Assembly: GCA_964568455.1 (NCBI GenBank)
Contig: CAZMPJ010000001.1
Coordinates: forward strand, 434,001 to 498,000
Direction of reading: 5' to 3'
From: CAZMPJ01 sp964568455
Lineage (GTDB): Bacteria; Margulisbacteria; WOR-1; O2-12-FULL-45-9
DNA: 64,000 nt
Each line of letters begins with the position of its first letter. The first letter of the stretch is position 1. The notes under the pieces are model-generated. The model was not told the DNA's origin and did not search any database. It saw only the letters and a program-made list of their open reading frames with translations. Of this stretch, positions 35,107 through 44,815 are shown piece after piece. A program made the position numbers and the translations under genes.

Positions 35107-36441
35107 ATGAAAGCAGGAATTATTGTTAGATCATACGCTCCATCGTCAAGATTGATCCATGGGCCAGACCAAGCTCGAGGTTGGGATTTTAGTCAGACGC
35201 TTCATCCTCCGGTAGTTCGTTCAAATACTTATCGTTTAGGAACTACGCAACAAGGACACGGTGCTTTTTGTGCTTTTGGTTCCCCTCAATCAGAACAAGC
35301 AGGCGATTCACCACAGTACATTTATGAAAGACTGCATAGTCCAAGTAAAACCACTCTTCAGGATCAATTGGCAGAACTTTCAAATGGAAATGCGGCTCGT
35401 GTTTTTGCTACTGGAATGGGAGCAATTAATGGCGCATTAGGAACAGTTCTTAACGCAAAACTTGGTCATAGAATTTTATCTGATACTATGCTTTATGGTT
35501 GTACCTGGAGTTTGTTTCATCGTGGAATACCAAGAAGAGGAATTGCGGTTGATCTGGTTGATACAAGTAACCTTGCAGCAGTAACCCAGGCAATAACTGA
35601 TCAAACCAGAGTTATTTATTTTGAAACCCCCGCTAACCCGGCATTAAAATTAACCGATATAACTTCTCTTCAAGCCATTGTTGCTGAAATTAATACTAAG
35701 CGCGAACCTGAAAATCGAATTTACATAATACCAGATAATACATTTGCTACTCCTTGGGCACAAAAAACACTTGATCTTGGTGCGGATATAGAGGTTATGA
35801 GTTTAACTAAAAACATGAATGGTTTTGGAACTCGAATGGGAGGTGTCGTAATTTTAAAAGATATAGACGAAAACCTTACTCACCTTGATCTGGAACTTAA
35901 AGATGGCGGAGCAGTAATGCTGGATGAAATTGCCTGGGATTATATCGTTTACAGCTTGTCTACTCTTAATATGAGAATGCCTGTCAAAGTATCAAACGCG
36001 CAAAAAATGGCAGAATTCCTTGAAGGGCATCCAAAGATTGGGCAAAGGAATGTCTTTTTTCCTGGACTTAAATCTTTTCCTCAATATGAATTAGCACAAA
36101 CGCAATTATCTACTGGAATAGCAGGAGAATTTAGTCCTGGTGATATGATTTATTTTCAGCTTGCGAAAAAAGATGGAGAATCAAGAGAAAAGTATCTTGC
36201 AAGAACAGCCGCTTTTCTTGATTATATTGCAAAGCATTCTTATGTTGCAACTCTTGGAGTTAGCTTGGGAATAATGAAAACCATGATTGAATCCCCTGCT
36301 CTTATGACCCATAGCTCATATTCAGAAGACGATTTAATTAAAGCAGGATTGCTTCCTGGTGGAATTAGGTTTGCACTTGGTTGCGAAGATCCAGATGATC
36401 TTATAGCAGACACGGATGAAGCCTTAGATCAAGCTGCTTAA
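35107..36441 (+). CDS. Cys/Met metabolism PLP-dependent enzyme (gamma-lyase type)
   Basis: 444 aa. Start at 35107 is chosen because TTGGAGGAATC lies just upstream; the frame also opens at 35077. Fold-type I features: substrate loop FETPANP, PLP-binding DNTFATP, and the Schiff-base lysine in SLTKNMNGFG (usual SxTKYxxGH). The end GIRFALGCEDPDDLIADTDEAL is typical of MetB/MetC/methionine gamma-lyase proteins. It would eliminate or replace groups on Met, homocysteine or cystathionine; which is not clear. It lies 22 nt before the phosphohexomutase gene. Confidence 0.85.
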   Translation: MKAGIIVRSYAPSSRLIHGPDQARGWDFSQTLHPPVVRSNTYRLGTTQQGHGAFCAFGSPQSEQAGDSPQYIYERLHSPSKTTLQDQLAELSNGNAARVFATGMGAINGALGTVLNAKLGHRILSDTMLYGCTWSLFHRGIPRRGIAVDLVDTSNLAAVTQAITDQTRVIYFETPANPALKLTDITSLQAIVAEINTKREPENRIYIIPDNTFATPWAQKTLDLGADIEVMSLTKNMNGFGTRMGGVVILKDIDENLTHLDLELKDGGAVMLDEIAWDYIVYSLSTLNMRMPVKVSNAQKMAEFLEGHPKIGQRNVFFPGLKSFPQYELAQTQLSTGIAGEFSPGDMIYFQLAKKDGESREKYLARTAAFLDYIAKHSYVATLGVSLGIMKTMIESPALMTHSSYSEDDLIKAGLLPGGIRFALGCEDPDDLIADTDEALDQAA

Positions 36442-36463
36442 TATAAAGGGAGAAAAATTAAAA

Positions 36464-39400
36464 ATGGCTGTGAATAAAACTCTTACTCGAACCACCCGAT
36501 TAACAAGGTTAGTACTTGCCCCGCTTGCCGGTCACATGGCAAACAAAAAATGGACAGCTACACTAGCTCAAAGAGCTTCAAAAATTGGTTCTTTGTTGTC
36601 TTTAGCCCCTTTTTCTGGTTGGCAAACAGGAGCCTCTTTGCAAGAAGCAGCTAACAAAGCAAACGTTAATAGTTATGCTGCTTTAGTAGCACATCCACTT
36701 GCTTATGATGCTATTCTGCAACAGGGAATACTTGATATAACTGGTCAAAAATTATCAGAAATAAAACAATTGCTTCCTAGTGGGACCGAGGTTTCCTCTA
36801 GGGTACAAGTTGCTTTAGCCAGATGGATTGGGGCCGAAGCAGCATTTGAAAGATTTGAACATTCGGTTCAAGAAACAATTAATTCTGGAGCAGATCAGAC
36901 AATTATTAAGTCAGAGGAAAAGAATGCAAGAACTCATTTGGAATATTTGCAAGGACAATTTCATGAAGTATCTAATCAATTAGGTTATGAAGATGCCGTA
37001 ACTCTTAGAAAAATTCTACATGTCTATCAAATACTTAAATATACTCCCAAGGGTATCCAAGAGCAGCAAGAGATGAGAAAATATGCCTATTTTAGTGAAG
37101 ACGGCCAGTGGCATCTTAAACCAGAGGCTATGCAAATTACTATTACCGAAGAAATGCTAGATGCCTATAGTGAAAGTAATCCTAATGGCCACAACATAGA
37201 AGCGGTGATTGATCATAAAGGCAGGAAATATGCTATTTCTACAGCTGGTTACCGCGACAACCAAAATACTCATTTTCCCTGGGACGGCAACTCTAACTTT
37301 GGCTTTTTTGAAGAAGCCATTACTGCTTATTCTCAAAATATTACTTTAGCTTTAATGGCAACACGTGAGGATCAAGACTTACAAGCAGGTGTTAGCGCAC
37401 TTAAAGATCTAGTTCGTAGTCATAGAGAAGAAGAAGGATTAGGAAAAGATGTTAGAGATAGTGCCATACTAGCAGAATTGATGAATGGTGAAGACAATCA
37501 AAACATTACAGATTTATTTGCAGATGTTTGTGGTCGCTTAGAAAAACTAGCTGGCGGAGAAGTCAGGTTTAATACTGATATGTATCAAGGACTTTTTGTA
37601 AGGATTGCTGCAGCCATGGGAATTACTGTTCATACCCCACGCTTGGAAGGAAAAAGCAAAACCAGTATCTGGATGGCCAGCTTTCTTATTTTTACCGAAG
37701 ACTGGGATATGGGTAATTACTTAACTAGTTCACATGCTATGGCAAAATATGGCTGTTCAAAAGATTTATCAGATGAAGGCGCCCAATTTTTACCAGAAGT
37801 ATCCATGAGCTTTGCCGGGGTAAATAGATGGGTGGTAGACCAGATAAGAAAAAAAGGATCATTTACGATTGAGGTTGCAGCAGTAGATAACTCAAATATA
37901 AAACAAGATGTAGATGGTAAGAAAGAATATCTAGAAATGTTAGAAACAAGTGTATTAACTCCAGCTAATCGAGAAATTGTTACTAGAGCAATAAGGGAAA
38001 ATGGATATGATATTGTTCAAGATTGTGTGGCAGGATGTATGGGACCAATAATGGCTGAGTTATATACAATGGCTGGAATCAGAGAAGCAGTTGTACAACT
38101 CAATCCTGATTACGATCCTTTCCAAGCTGGGATTGGCAAAGCAATGATTATTGAGGAAGTCAAACTATTTGATAGTAAATTCGAACAAAGAGCCATATTA
38201 CCAAAATTAATTTATGATGATGAAGGCTGCGATGCTAGTTTACAGGTTGTAGTAGAAAGAATGTATTATACGCATCACCTTAAAGACAAGTCTATTGGCC
38301 AGATAGTTACCAATACTGATCCAGATGGAGATCGTTTGGTAGTGGGACAGATAATGAAAAACGATGCCGCAACTAAAGCTAGATTAGCTGAATTCGGCAT
38401 TAAACATATTGAAATTAATGAAAGCAAGCTTTTCTGTTATTACAGCCCTAATAAGATGTTTTTGATGTCTACTGCTTATTATCTTAATCAACTAGTAGCA
38501 AATGGCAAGCTTAAAAAAGGAGATACTGCTCTTGTTATGAAAACTGCGCAAACTTCTTATGCCTTTAATGAATTCTGCGCTGCTTTTGAAAAGAAACATG
38601 GAATCAGAGTAGTTTGTATTGAACCTACAGTAGGCTTTAAAGAAATAGCCGCTATGCAAAGGGATATTGAAGCTCAAATAAAAGCTAACGAAGCTAGGGC
38701 CCAATTGAAACAACTTCTGCAAGACGTTATTGTTACTGATGCGTTGGGACATACCTATAATTTGGGAACAGAAAAAATTCAATTAGTCACTGCTTCAGAA
38801 GAAAGCGGCGGACAAGAATCTGCCCCTCCTGGTGGAATAACCAGTAAATCAGGACGTTTTGCTCTAGGCAACAGAGAAAAATCTGCTGGAGTAGCTTCCT
38901 TCTTAGCAATTGTATTTGGAGCAGAGCTGTCCTTGCAAAAGAAAACAGTCTTAGATTATTGGGATGAATTAATAGCTAAATATGGGCTTACTTTTGTTCA
39001 AGATGAACGCCATGATGAAAGGCTGTTTAATCCCGGCATTCCTGATCCAGTTAAGTATAAGCTAGCAGAAGCTAATGGTAATAGAATCAAATTATTAAAT
39101 AATGGTTTTTGGTGGAATTTGGCCAGAGCTTTTGAAGAAGGACAACTTACATTAGATGGAGTAAAAGAAATTTTAACCACAACCTTTCCTGAGGTAGATT
39201 CAGATAAACTAAATACACTTATAGAAATTAAGCCAGTACTAACTGCAGGAGAAACAGATGCTGATAGAGCTAAAGATGGAGCTTATCTCTTATTTGCAGA
39301 CTTCTATCTTGCTATTCGGCCTTCTGGCACTGATCCAAAGATAAAAGGATATTATTCTGGAACATTTGACCCAGTTGAAGGCATGGCAATTGCCAAAGCT

Positions 39401-39475
39401 ATGGCAGGTTATGTCCCAGAAGTAACGCCTGAGTGGCAGCAAGTAGATTATTACGCAGAAGATGTTTATGCTTAG
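36464..39475 (+). CDS. Very large phosphohexomutase (phosphoglucomutase/phosphomannomutase superfamily)
   Basis: 1003 aa, about twice the family's 450-580. The catalytic serine loop is LTSSHAM at 420-426 (S423), the metal loop is DPDGDR at 619-624, the sugar loop is EESGG near 780 and the phosphate loop RPSGTDPKIK begins at 952. About 240 N-terminal residues precede the superfamily region, starting MAVNKTLTRTTRLTRL (basic, no acidic residue until about 60). Extra sequence also separates the loops. Activity is plausible since all four loops are present. Substrate is unknown; glucose phosphate fits the adjacent pgi. Confidence 0.85.
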   Translation: MAVNKTLTRTTRLTRLVLAPLAGHMANKKWTATLAQRASKIGSLLSLAPFSGWQTGASLQEAANKANVNSYAALVAHPLAYDAILQQGILDITGQKLSEIKQLLPSGTEVSSRVQVALARWIGAEAAFERFEHSVQETINSGADQTIIKSEEKNARTHLEYLQGQFHEVSNQLGYEDAVTLRKILHVYQILKYTPKGIQEQQEMRKYAYFSEDGQWHLKPEAMQITITEEMLDAYSESNPNGHNIEAVIDHKGRKYAISTAGYRDNQNTHFPWDGNSNFGFFEEAITAYSQNITLALMATREDQDLQAGVSALKDLVRSHREEEGLGKDVRDSAILAELMNGEDNQNITDLFADVCGRLEKLAGGEVRFNTDMYQGLFVRIAAAMGITVHTPRLEGKSKTSIWMASFLIFTEDWDMGNYLTSSHAMAKYGCSKDLSDEGAQFLPEVSMSFAGVNRWVVDQIRKKGSFTIEVAAVDNSNIKQDVDGKKEYLEMLETSVLTPANREIVTRAIRENGYDIVQDCVAGCMGPIMAELYTMAGIREAVVQLNPDYDPFQAGIGKAMIIEEVKLFDSKFEQRAILPKLIYDDEGCDASLQVVVERMYYTHHLKDKSIGQIVTNTDPDGDRLVVGQIMKNDAATKARLAEFGIKHIEINESKLFCYYSPNKMFLMSTAYYLNQLVANGKLKKGDTALVMKTAQTSYAFNEFCAAFEKKHGIRVVCIEPTVGFKEIAAMQRDIEAQIKANEARAQLKQLLQDVIVTDALGHTYNLGTEKIQLVTASEESGGQESAPPGGITSKSGRFALGNREKSAGVASFLAIVFGAELSLQKKTVLDYWDELIAKYGLTFVQDERHDERLFNPGIPDPVKYKLAEANGNRIKLLNNGFWWNLARAFEEGQLTLDGVKEILTTTFPEVDSDKLNTLIEIKPVLTAGETDADRAKDGAYLLFADFYLAIRPSGTDPKIKGYYSGTFDPVEGMAIAKAMAGYVPEVTPEWQQVDYYAEDVYA

Positions 39476-39490
39476 TGTGAAAAATTAAAG

Positions 39491-39519
39491 TTTTACAAAC
39501 CATCTGAATTCAGATAGAA
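39491..39519 (+). promoter_or_regulatory. Sigma-70-type promoter of pgi
   Basis: TTTACA, 17-nt spacer, TAGAAT, in the gap between the phosphohexomutase and pgi. It suggests pgi is also transcribed separately. Confidence 0.5.
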
Positions 39520-39573
39520 TTTAGAAGTTGAAAAAGAACATCCTTGAAGGTTAAAAAACGAGGAGTAACAATA

Positions 39574-41208
39574 ATGGCAATCAATAAAACCCTAGCCTGG
39601 CAAAAACTAAATTTTCATGCTCTCGGAAGAAAAACAGTTCCTTTTAATTTAAGAAAAGCTTTTGCTCAAGACCCAACCCGCGCCACACAAATGTCAGTTA
39701 GAACAGAGCATATTTACTATGATTATTCCAGACAATTAGTAACCCCTACTACCATGCAACTCTTGTTTGGCTTAGCCCAAAGAGCTGGCTTAGGTTTAAA
39801 AATTAATGCTATGTTTTCCGGAGTGAAAATCAATACAACGGAACAACGTGCCGTGCTCCACACTGCCCTACGCCAACAAACAGACGAGTCAGTTGTGGTT
39901 GATGGCGTAAATGTTATTCCAGAAGTCAAAGCTGTACTTGCAAAAATTAAAGCTTTTTCTGAAAAAGTTTTAAGCGGTGAATGGAAAGGCGTAACGGGAA
40001 AACCAATTAAAAATATTGTTGCCATTGGTATTGGCGGATCTTATCTTGGCCCAGAATACTTGGCCGAAGCTTGTAAAGCCTATGCTAAACCTGGTATGAA
40101 TTTAAGATTTGTAGCTAATGTTGACAGCGCTGATTTTGCTAATAAAATACAAGATTTAAATCCAGAAGAAACAATGTGCGTAATTGTTTCTAAAACTTTT
40201 ACTACAGCTGAAACTATGAAAAATGCTGAAACAGCTAGAGATTGGATGATGTCAAAACTTGGCGATAAACCCGAGGTTATTAGCAAACATTTTGTTGCTG
40301 TTTCTACTGCCACAGAAAAAGTTAATGCTTTTGGTATTGATCCTGCCAACATGTTTGGTTTTTGGGACTGGGTTGGCGGCAGATATTCCGCAACGTCTGC
40401 GGTTGGCGGTGTTCCCCTATCTCTATTTCTTGGTTATGATAAGTTTGAAGAAATATTAAAAGGCGCCTATTGGATGGATCAGCACTTTAGAAAGACTGCG
40501 CCTGAAAAAAATATACCAATTATTTCTGCTTTAATTGATATTTGGAACATTAATTTCTTAGGTCACAGAATTAGAGCTTTACTGCCATATTCACAAGCTG
40601 CGGCAAAACTGCCGGCTCACACTCAACAGGTTGAAATGGAAAGTAATGGTAAAAGAGTAGATCTCTTAGGTGAAATTGCTTCTTTTGCCACCGGCGAAGT
40701 TGTTTTTGGTGAACCTGGTACTAATGGACAACATTCTTTTTATCAACTTATCCACCAAGGGATGGTTGTGCCGGCTGATTTTATTGGTTTTATCTCATCT
40801 TTAACAAATATGGGAAAAAATTCAGCGACTTCTGTTTCCCATCAAATGGAATTAAACTGTAATTTCCTAGCTCAACCAGATGCGTTGGCTTTTGGACAGG
40901 AAAACTCTGAACCTCATAAGTTTTTTCCAGGTAACCGGCCATCATCTTCTTTATTATTAGAACAACTTGATCCCTTTACAGCTGGAGCTCTTTTAGCCTT
41001 AACAGAACATAGGACTGCAGTAAAAGGCTTTATTTGGGGAATCAATAGTTTTGATCAATGGGGAGTTCAGCTAGGTAAAGTGCTGGGAGTTGATATGCGC
41101 AACAGAATGCTAAAGTACTTTGCTGGTGACGGCATTGATACTGCTGGGCTTAATTCTTCAACTGCAACTATGTTAGAAGCTGTTTTAACAGGGAAATTAC
41201 CTAGATAA
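39574..41208 (+). CDS. pgi: Glucose-6-phosphate isomerase
   Basis: 544 aa. Start at 39574 follows ACGAGGAG; the TTG at 39544 is upstream of that site. Family blocks: IGIGGSYLGPEYLAEA, VSKTFTTAETMKNA, GFWDWVGGRYSATSAVG, FYQLIHQG and SFDQWGVQLGK, with the catalytic Lys and Glu regions intact. It interconverts G6P and F6P. The N-terminus MAINKTL repeats that of the phosphohexomutase (MAVNKTL). It overlaps ligA by 8 nt tail to tail. Confidence 0.95.
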   Translation: MAINKTLAWQKLNFHALGRKTVPFNLRKAFAQDPTRATQMSVRTEHIYYDYSRQLVTPTTMQLLFGLAQRAGLGLKINAMFSGVKINTTEQRAVLHTALRQQTDESVVVDGVNVIPEVKAVLAKIKAFSEKVLSGEWKGVTGKPIKNIVAIGIGGSYLGPEYLAEACKAYAKPGMNLRFVANVDSADFANKIQDLNPEETMCVIVSKTFTTAETMKNAETARDWMMSKLGDKPEVISKHFVAVSTATEKVNAFGIDPANMFGFWDWVGGRYSATSAVGGVPLSLFLGYDKFEEILKGAYWMDQHFRKTAPEKNIPIISALIDIWNINFLGHRIRALLPYSQAAAKLPAHTQQVEMESNGKRVDLLGEIASFATGEVVFGEPGTNGQHSFYQLIHQGMVVPADFIGFISSLTNMGKNSATSVSHQMELNCNFLAQPDALAFGQENSEPHKFFPGNRPSSSLLLEQLDPFTAGALLALTEHRTAVKGFIWGINSFDQWGVQLGKVLGVDMRNRMLKYFAGDGIDTAGLNSSTATMLEAVLTGKLPR

Positions 41209-43156
41209 CCATCTTAATAAACTCGGCTTCCGAAATAATCTTAACCCCGAGTTTTTTGGCTTTCTCATACTTTGAACCTGGATCTGTTCCTGCCACCACA
41301 TAATCAGTATTTTTAGACACTGATGAATGAGACATACCACCTAAATCTCGAACTAACTGTTCTGCAGCTGGCCGAGTATATTTTTCCATTCCACCAGTAA
41401 ACACAAACGATTTTCCAGCTAAGGGTTTTGGTCCTTTTTTAGCTTTTGAAACTAAGGTTATCCCCGCTTTCCTTAATTTTTCAATTAAATGCTGGTTTTC
41501 TTTTTCCTTAAAAAAGGTTGCAACCGAATCAGCTACCTTAGGCCCTATTTCATGAATCTTGGATAATTCTTCTTCTTTAGCTTTCATTAACTGCTCAATC
41601 TTAGGATAGTGTTGCGCTAATACTGCAGCAACATGTTTGCCTACTAAACGAATACCTAAGGCGTAAACTAAGCGCTCAAACGGTCGGTCTTTACTATTAT
41701 TAATCGCAGCAATAATATTTTGCGCAGACTTATCACCCATACGCTCCAGTTTGCTTAATTTTTCCGGCTTAAGCGAATATAAATCAGCTACATCTTTGAT
41801 TAAATTCTTAATTACCAGTTGATTAACCACTGCCGGCCCCACATGCTCAATATCCATAGCTTCCCGCGTGCAAAAATGGCGAATCCGCTCTTTAACTTGA
41901 GCTGGACAACCAGCATTAGTGCATCTAGCCACTGCTTCTCCTTCGGCACGATGAATATCTCCTCCGCAAATTGGACATTTTTTTGGCATATGAAATTCTT
42001 TTTCATGACCGGTTCGTTTTGATTTAATCACTTCAACCACTTCAGGAATAACTTCCCCTGCTCTTTGCACTTTGACCTTGTCCTTAACCTTTATCCCTTT
42101 CCTCTTAATCTCATCTTCATTATGCAGAGTTGCCCGGCTAACTGTAACACCTGCTAAATGCACGGGTTTAAGCTTTGCAACCGGGGTGATTGCTCCAGTA
42201 CGGCCAACTTGGACATAAATATCTTCAATAATGGTTTCAGCCTGCATAGGCGGGTATTTAAAAGCAATGGCCCAGCGTGGATGATGGCCAGTAGCACCCA
42301 ACTTTTCTTGAGCTTTTAAATCATTAACCTTAACCACAATACCATCGATTTCATAATCCAATTTTTCCCGCCTCGTGTCCCAGTCTTTAATATATTGTTT
42401 AACTTCTTCAATACCCGTACAAACTTTGATATTAGGATTAATTTTAAAACCTAATTTCTTAGCCTTTTGCAAAGCTTCATAATGAGAACCAGGTGTATGC
42501 GCATAGTAAATAAAGATATCTAACGGCCGGCTGGCAGTAATTTTTGGATCCAACTGTCTAAGGGAACCTGCTGCAGCATTGCGAGGATTAGCAAATAAAT
42601 TCTCACCTTTTTCATTGCGGTCTTCGTTTACTTTAACAAAATCAGCATAAGGTAAATAAGCTTCACCTCTTACTTCAATATCAATTGGTTCATTTAAAAC
42701 AATTGGAATTGATTTAATGGTCTTAAGATTATGAGTAATATCTTCACCAGATTTGCCATCTCCTCTGGTTGATCCCACTTCAAACTTTCCTTTTTTATAA
42801 TGCAAACTAACTGCTAAGCCATCCATTTTCAGCTCTGCCACATACTCAATCTTGTCTTTGCCCAAACCTTCTCTAACCCGCTGATCAAAATCCATTAGTT
42901 CTTCTTCATCCATGGCGTTGTCTAAAGATAAAAGTGGTTTTTTATGTTTGTAAGAGTTAAATTTTTTAAGTGGGACCCCGCCGACTCTTTGAGTGGGAGA
43001 ATCTGGAGTAATGAGTTCTGGATGCTTTTTTTCCAGCTCTTTTAGCTCTCTAAAAAGCTTATCATACGCCTGGTCAGAAATTTCAGGTTTATCCAGGACA
43101 TAGTATAAATAGTCGTGATGATGGATTAATTTTTTAAGCTTTTCTATCTTGTCCAC
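41201..43156 (-). CDS. ligA: NAD-dependent DNA ligase
   Basis: 651 aa. Domain Ia contains the conserved HHHDYLYYVLD; the adenylated lysine is in AELKMDGLAVSL; an OB fold, a four-Cys zinc finger (CPICGGD and CTNAGCPAQ), helix-hairpin-helix motifs and a C-terminal BRCT domain (SFVFTGGMEKYTR) follow. It seals nicks in replication and repair. The start codon is GTG and lies 22 nt inside the truB 3' end. Confidence 0.96.
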   Translation of the reverse strand: MDKIEKLKKLIHHHDYLYYVLDKPEISDQAYDKLFRELKELEKKHPELITPDSPTQRVGGVPLKKFNSYKHKKPLLSLDNAMDEEELMDFDQRVREGLGKDKIEYVAELKMDGLAVSLHYKKGKFEVGSTRGDGKSGEDITHNLKTIKSIPIVLNEPIDIEVRGEAYLPYADFVKVNEDRNEKGENLFANPRNAAAGSLRQLDPKITASRPLDIFIYYAHTPGSHYEALQKAKKLGFKINPNIKVCTGIEEVKQYIKDWDTRREKLDYEIDGIVVKVNDLKAQEKLGATGHHPRWAIAFKYPPMQAETIIEDIYVQVGRTGAITPVAKLKPVHLAGVTVSRATLHNEDEIKRKGIKVKDKVKVQRAGEVIPEVVEVIKSKRTGHEKEFHMPKKCPICGGDIHRAEGEAVARCTNAGCPAQVKERIRHFCTREAMDIEHVGPAVVNQLVIKNLIKDVADLYSLKPEKLSKLERMGDKSAQNIIAAINNSKDRPFERLVYALGIRLVGKHVAAVLAQHYPKIEQLMKAKEEELSKIHEIGPKVADSVATFFKEKENQHLIEKLRKAGITLVSKAKKGPKPLAGKSFVFTGGMEKYTRPAAEQLVRDLGGMSHSSVSKNTDYVVAGTDPGSKYEKAKKLGVKIISEAEFIKMVI

Positions 43157-43850
43157 TTAGCACATCCTCTACCGAAATTATAACATCTTTAATTTTACCG
43201 TGCTCTGCCAGAGTGATGATTGTGTCCATGTTTAAGGCTTGGGAAATGTGGAAAGGATGAGCATAAGTTCTGGTAAGTTTTGATAGGTGCGCACCACAGC
43301 CTAAATCATCACCAATATCAACAGCTAATTGACGGATGTAAGTACCTTTTGAACAGACTACTTTGAATGAAACTCGGGGTCCGGTAATGTTCGTTATTCG
43401 TAGATCGTGAATTATAACCTTTTTAGGTTCGCGTTTAATTTCAATTCCTTTTCTGGCTAATTTATAAAGCCGCTGACCATTAACTTTCTTAGCCGAAAAC
43501 ATCGGCGGCACCTGCTCAATTTCCCCAATGTATTTTTTAAAGGTTTCAATAATTATTCCTTCATTTGTCATGTTTAATTTGTCATTTGTCATTACCGGCT
43601 TGCCGGTTGCATCTCCACTATCCGTCTTCACCCCCAAAGTCATCTCCGCCGCATATCCCTTATCTCCATTCAGAAAGTATTTAATTGATTTGGTAGCTTT
43701 TCCTAGAAAAATTGGAAGTACTCCCGTAGCCATAGGATCTAAAGTTCCAGAATGCCCTACTTTTTTAACCTTGGTTAAATTACGGATCTTAGCCACCACA
43801 TCAAATGAGGTCCAGTCTTGAGGTTTATTGACTATAATTAAGCCTTCCAC
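43134..43850 (-). CDS. truB: tRNA pseudouridine-55 synthase
   Basis: 238 aa. The catalytic Asp is in GHSGTLDPMATGVLPI; KPQDWTSFDVV starts the fold and CSKGTYIRQLA is the second motif. It makes pseudouridine-55 in the T-loop of tRNAs. A short in-frame repeat adds VMTNDKLNMTNEG near residues 85-97. It follows nrnA after 2 nt in the nusA-infB-rbfA-nrnA-truB-ligA run. Confidence 0.94.
   Translation of the reverse strand: MEGLIIVNKPQDWTSFDVVAKIRNLTKVKKVGHSGTLDPMATGVLPIFLGKATKSIKYFLNGDKGYAAEMTLGVKTDSGDATGKPVMTNDKLNMTNEGIIIETFKKYIGEIEQVPPMFSAKKVNGQRLYKLARKGIEIKREPKKVIIHDLRITNITGPRVSFKVVCSKGTYIRQLAVDIGDDLGCGAHLSKLTRTYAHPFHISQALNMDTIITLAEHGKIKDVIISVEDVLSGQDRKA
43560..43598 (-). repeat. In-frame ATGACAAAT repeat inside truB
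   Basis: Read on the minus strand, AATGACAAATGAC, ATTAAACATGACAAATGA units encode MTNDKLNMTNEG. It is a known type of filler repeat in candidate-phylum genomes, here tolerated inside an essential-type gene. Confidence 0.5.
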
Positions 43851-43852
43851 GA

Positions 43853-44815
43853 TTATACTAAATACTTCAAAGTTTCCGCTAATACTTTTTCACGCACACT
43901 TAACAAAGAGCCCTCCATAATAACACCAGCAGCTTTGTGATGACCACCACCACCCAAACGATTAGCAATCGCTGAAACATTAATATCGCTTTTTGCTCTA
44001 AAATTTACTTTTACTTTTCCTTTGTCTTCCCTAAACAAAATTGCTACTTCTACACCACTAATCGCTCGAATCTGGTCAACCAAACCGATTAAATCTTCAC
44101 CTTTTGCCTCTACCTTTTGCATCATTTCTTCGGTTACCGAAGTCCAAGCAACTTTTTTGTCATCAGCAAACTCAAGCTTATCCATGGCTAAAGCAGATAA
44201 TTTTACCGAAGCAAGACTTTTATTGTCATATATACGGGTAGTAATATCGTGTGGATCTATGCCGGTTTGAAATAATTCAGCTGCCATTTTAAAAGTAGCT
44301 GTTCGGGTGTTTTCATAACGAAAATTACCAGTATCAGTTATTACAGCAACATAAAGGTTTTCTGCCATATCACGATCAATTTTAACTTTTAAATATTTTG
44401 CCAATTTAAAAATCTGTTCTGCGGCTGAAGATACTTGTCCAACAAAATTAATATCACCAAACTTCTTGTTATCTGGATGATGGTCAATATTAATTATCTT
44501 CTTAGCCATCTTTTTTAAATCCACTTTATCTCCTACTCTTTTAAGCACTGAAGAATCAAGCACTATGGCTAAATCAAAATGCAATTTTGCTGGAACCTTG
44601 TTTAATACTTTTTCCGCCCAAGGAAGGAATTGGTAAACTTTGGGGATTCCGTCTCGAGAATAAATAACTGGTTTTACTTTTAACTTTTTAAGCAGCATAG
44701 CCATGGCTAAGGATGAGCCAATAGCGTCTGCGTCCGGATCAACATGGGCAGCAATAATAGCGGTTTTAGCCTTTTTTATTGCTTTTTTTATTTCTTTTAA
44801 TGCTTGTTTTTTCAT
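43853..44815 (-). CDS. nrnA: DHH-family phosphoesterase (NrnA-like oligoribonuclease/pAp phosphatase)
   Basis: 320 aa. The DHH motifs are HVDPDADAIGSS, VLDSS and IDHHPDN; the C-terminal DHHA1 domain carries GGGGHHKAAG. NrnA proteins degrade short RNA oligomers and pAp. Position between rbfA and truB is typical of many bacteria. The 5' end overlaps the rbfA 3' end by 50 nt. Confidence 0.92.
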   Translation of the reverse strand: MKKQALKEIKKAIKKAKTAIIAAHVDPDADAIGSSLAMAMLLKKLKVKPVIYSRDGIPKVYQFLPWAEKVLNKVPAKLHFDLAIVLDSSVLKRVGDKVDLKKMAKKIINIDHHPDNKKFGDINFVGQVSSAAEQIFKLAKYLKVKIDRDMAENLYVAVITDTGNFRYENTRTATFKMAAELFQTGIDPHDITTRIYDNKSLASVKLSALAMDKLEFADDKKVAWTSVTEEMMQKVEAKGEDLIGLVDQIRAISGVEVAILFREDKGKVKVNFRAKSDINVSAIANRLGGGGHHKAAGVIMEGSLLSVREKVLAETLKYLV

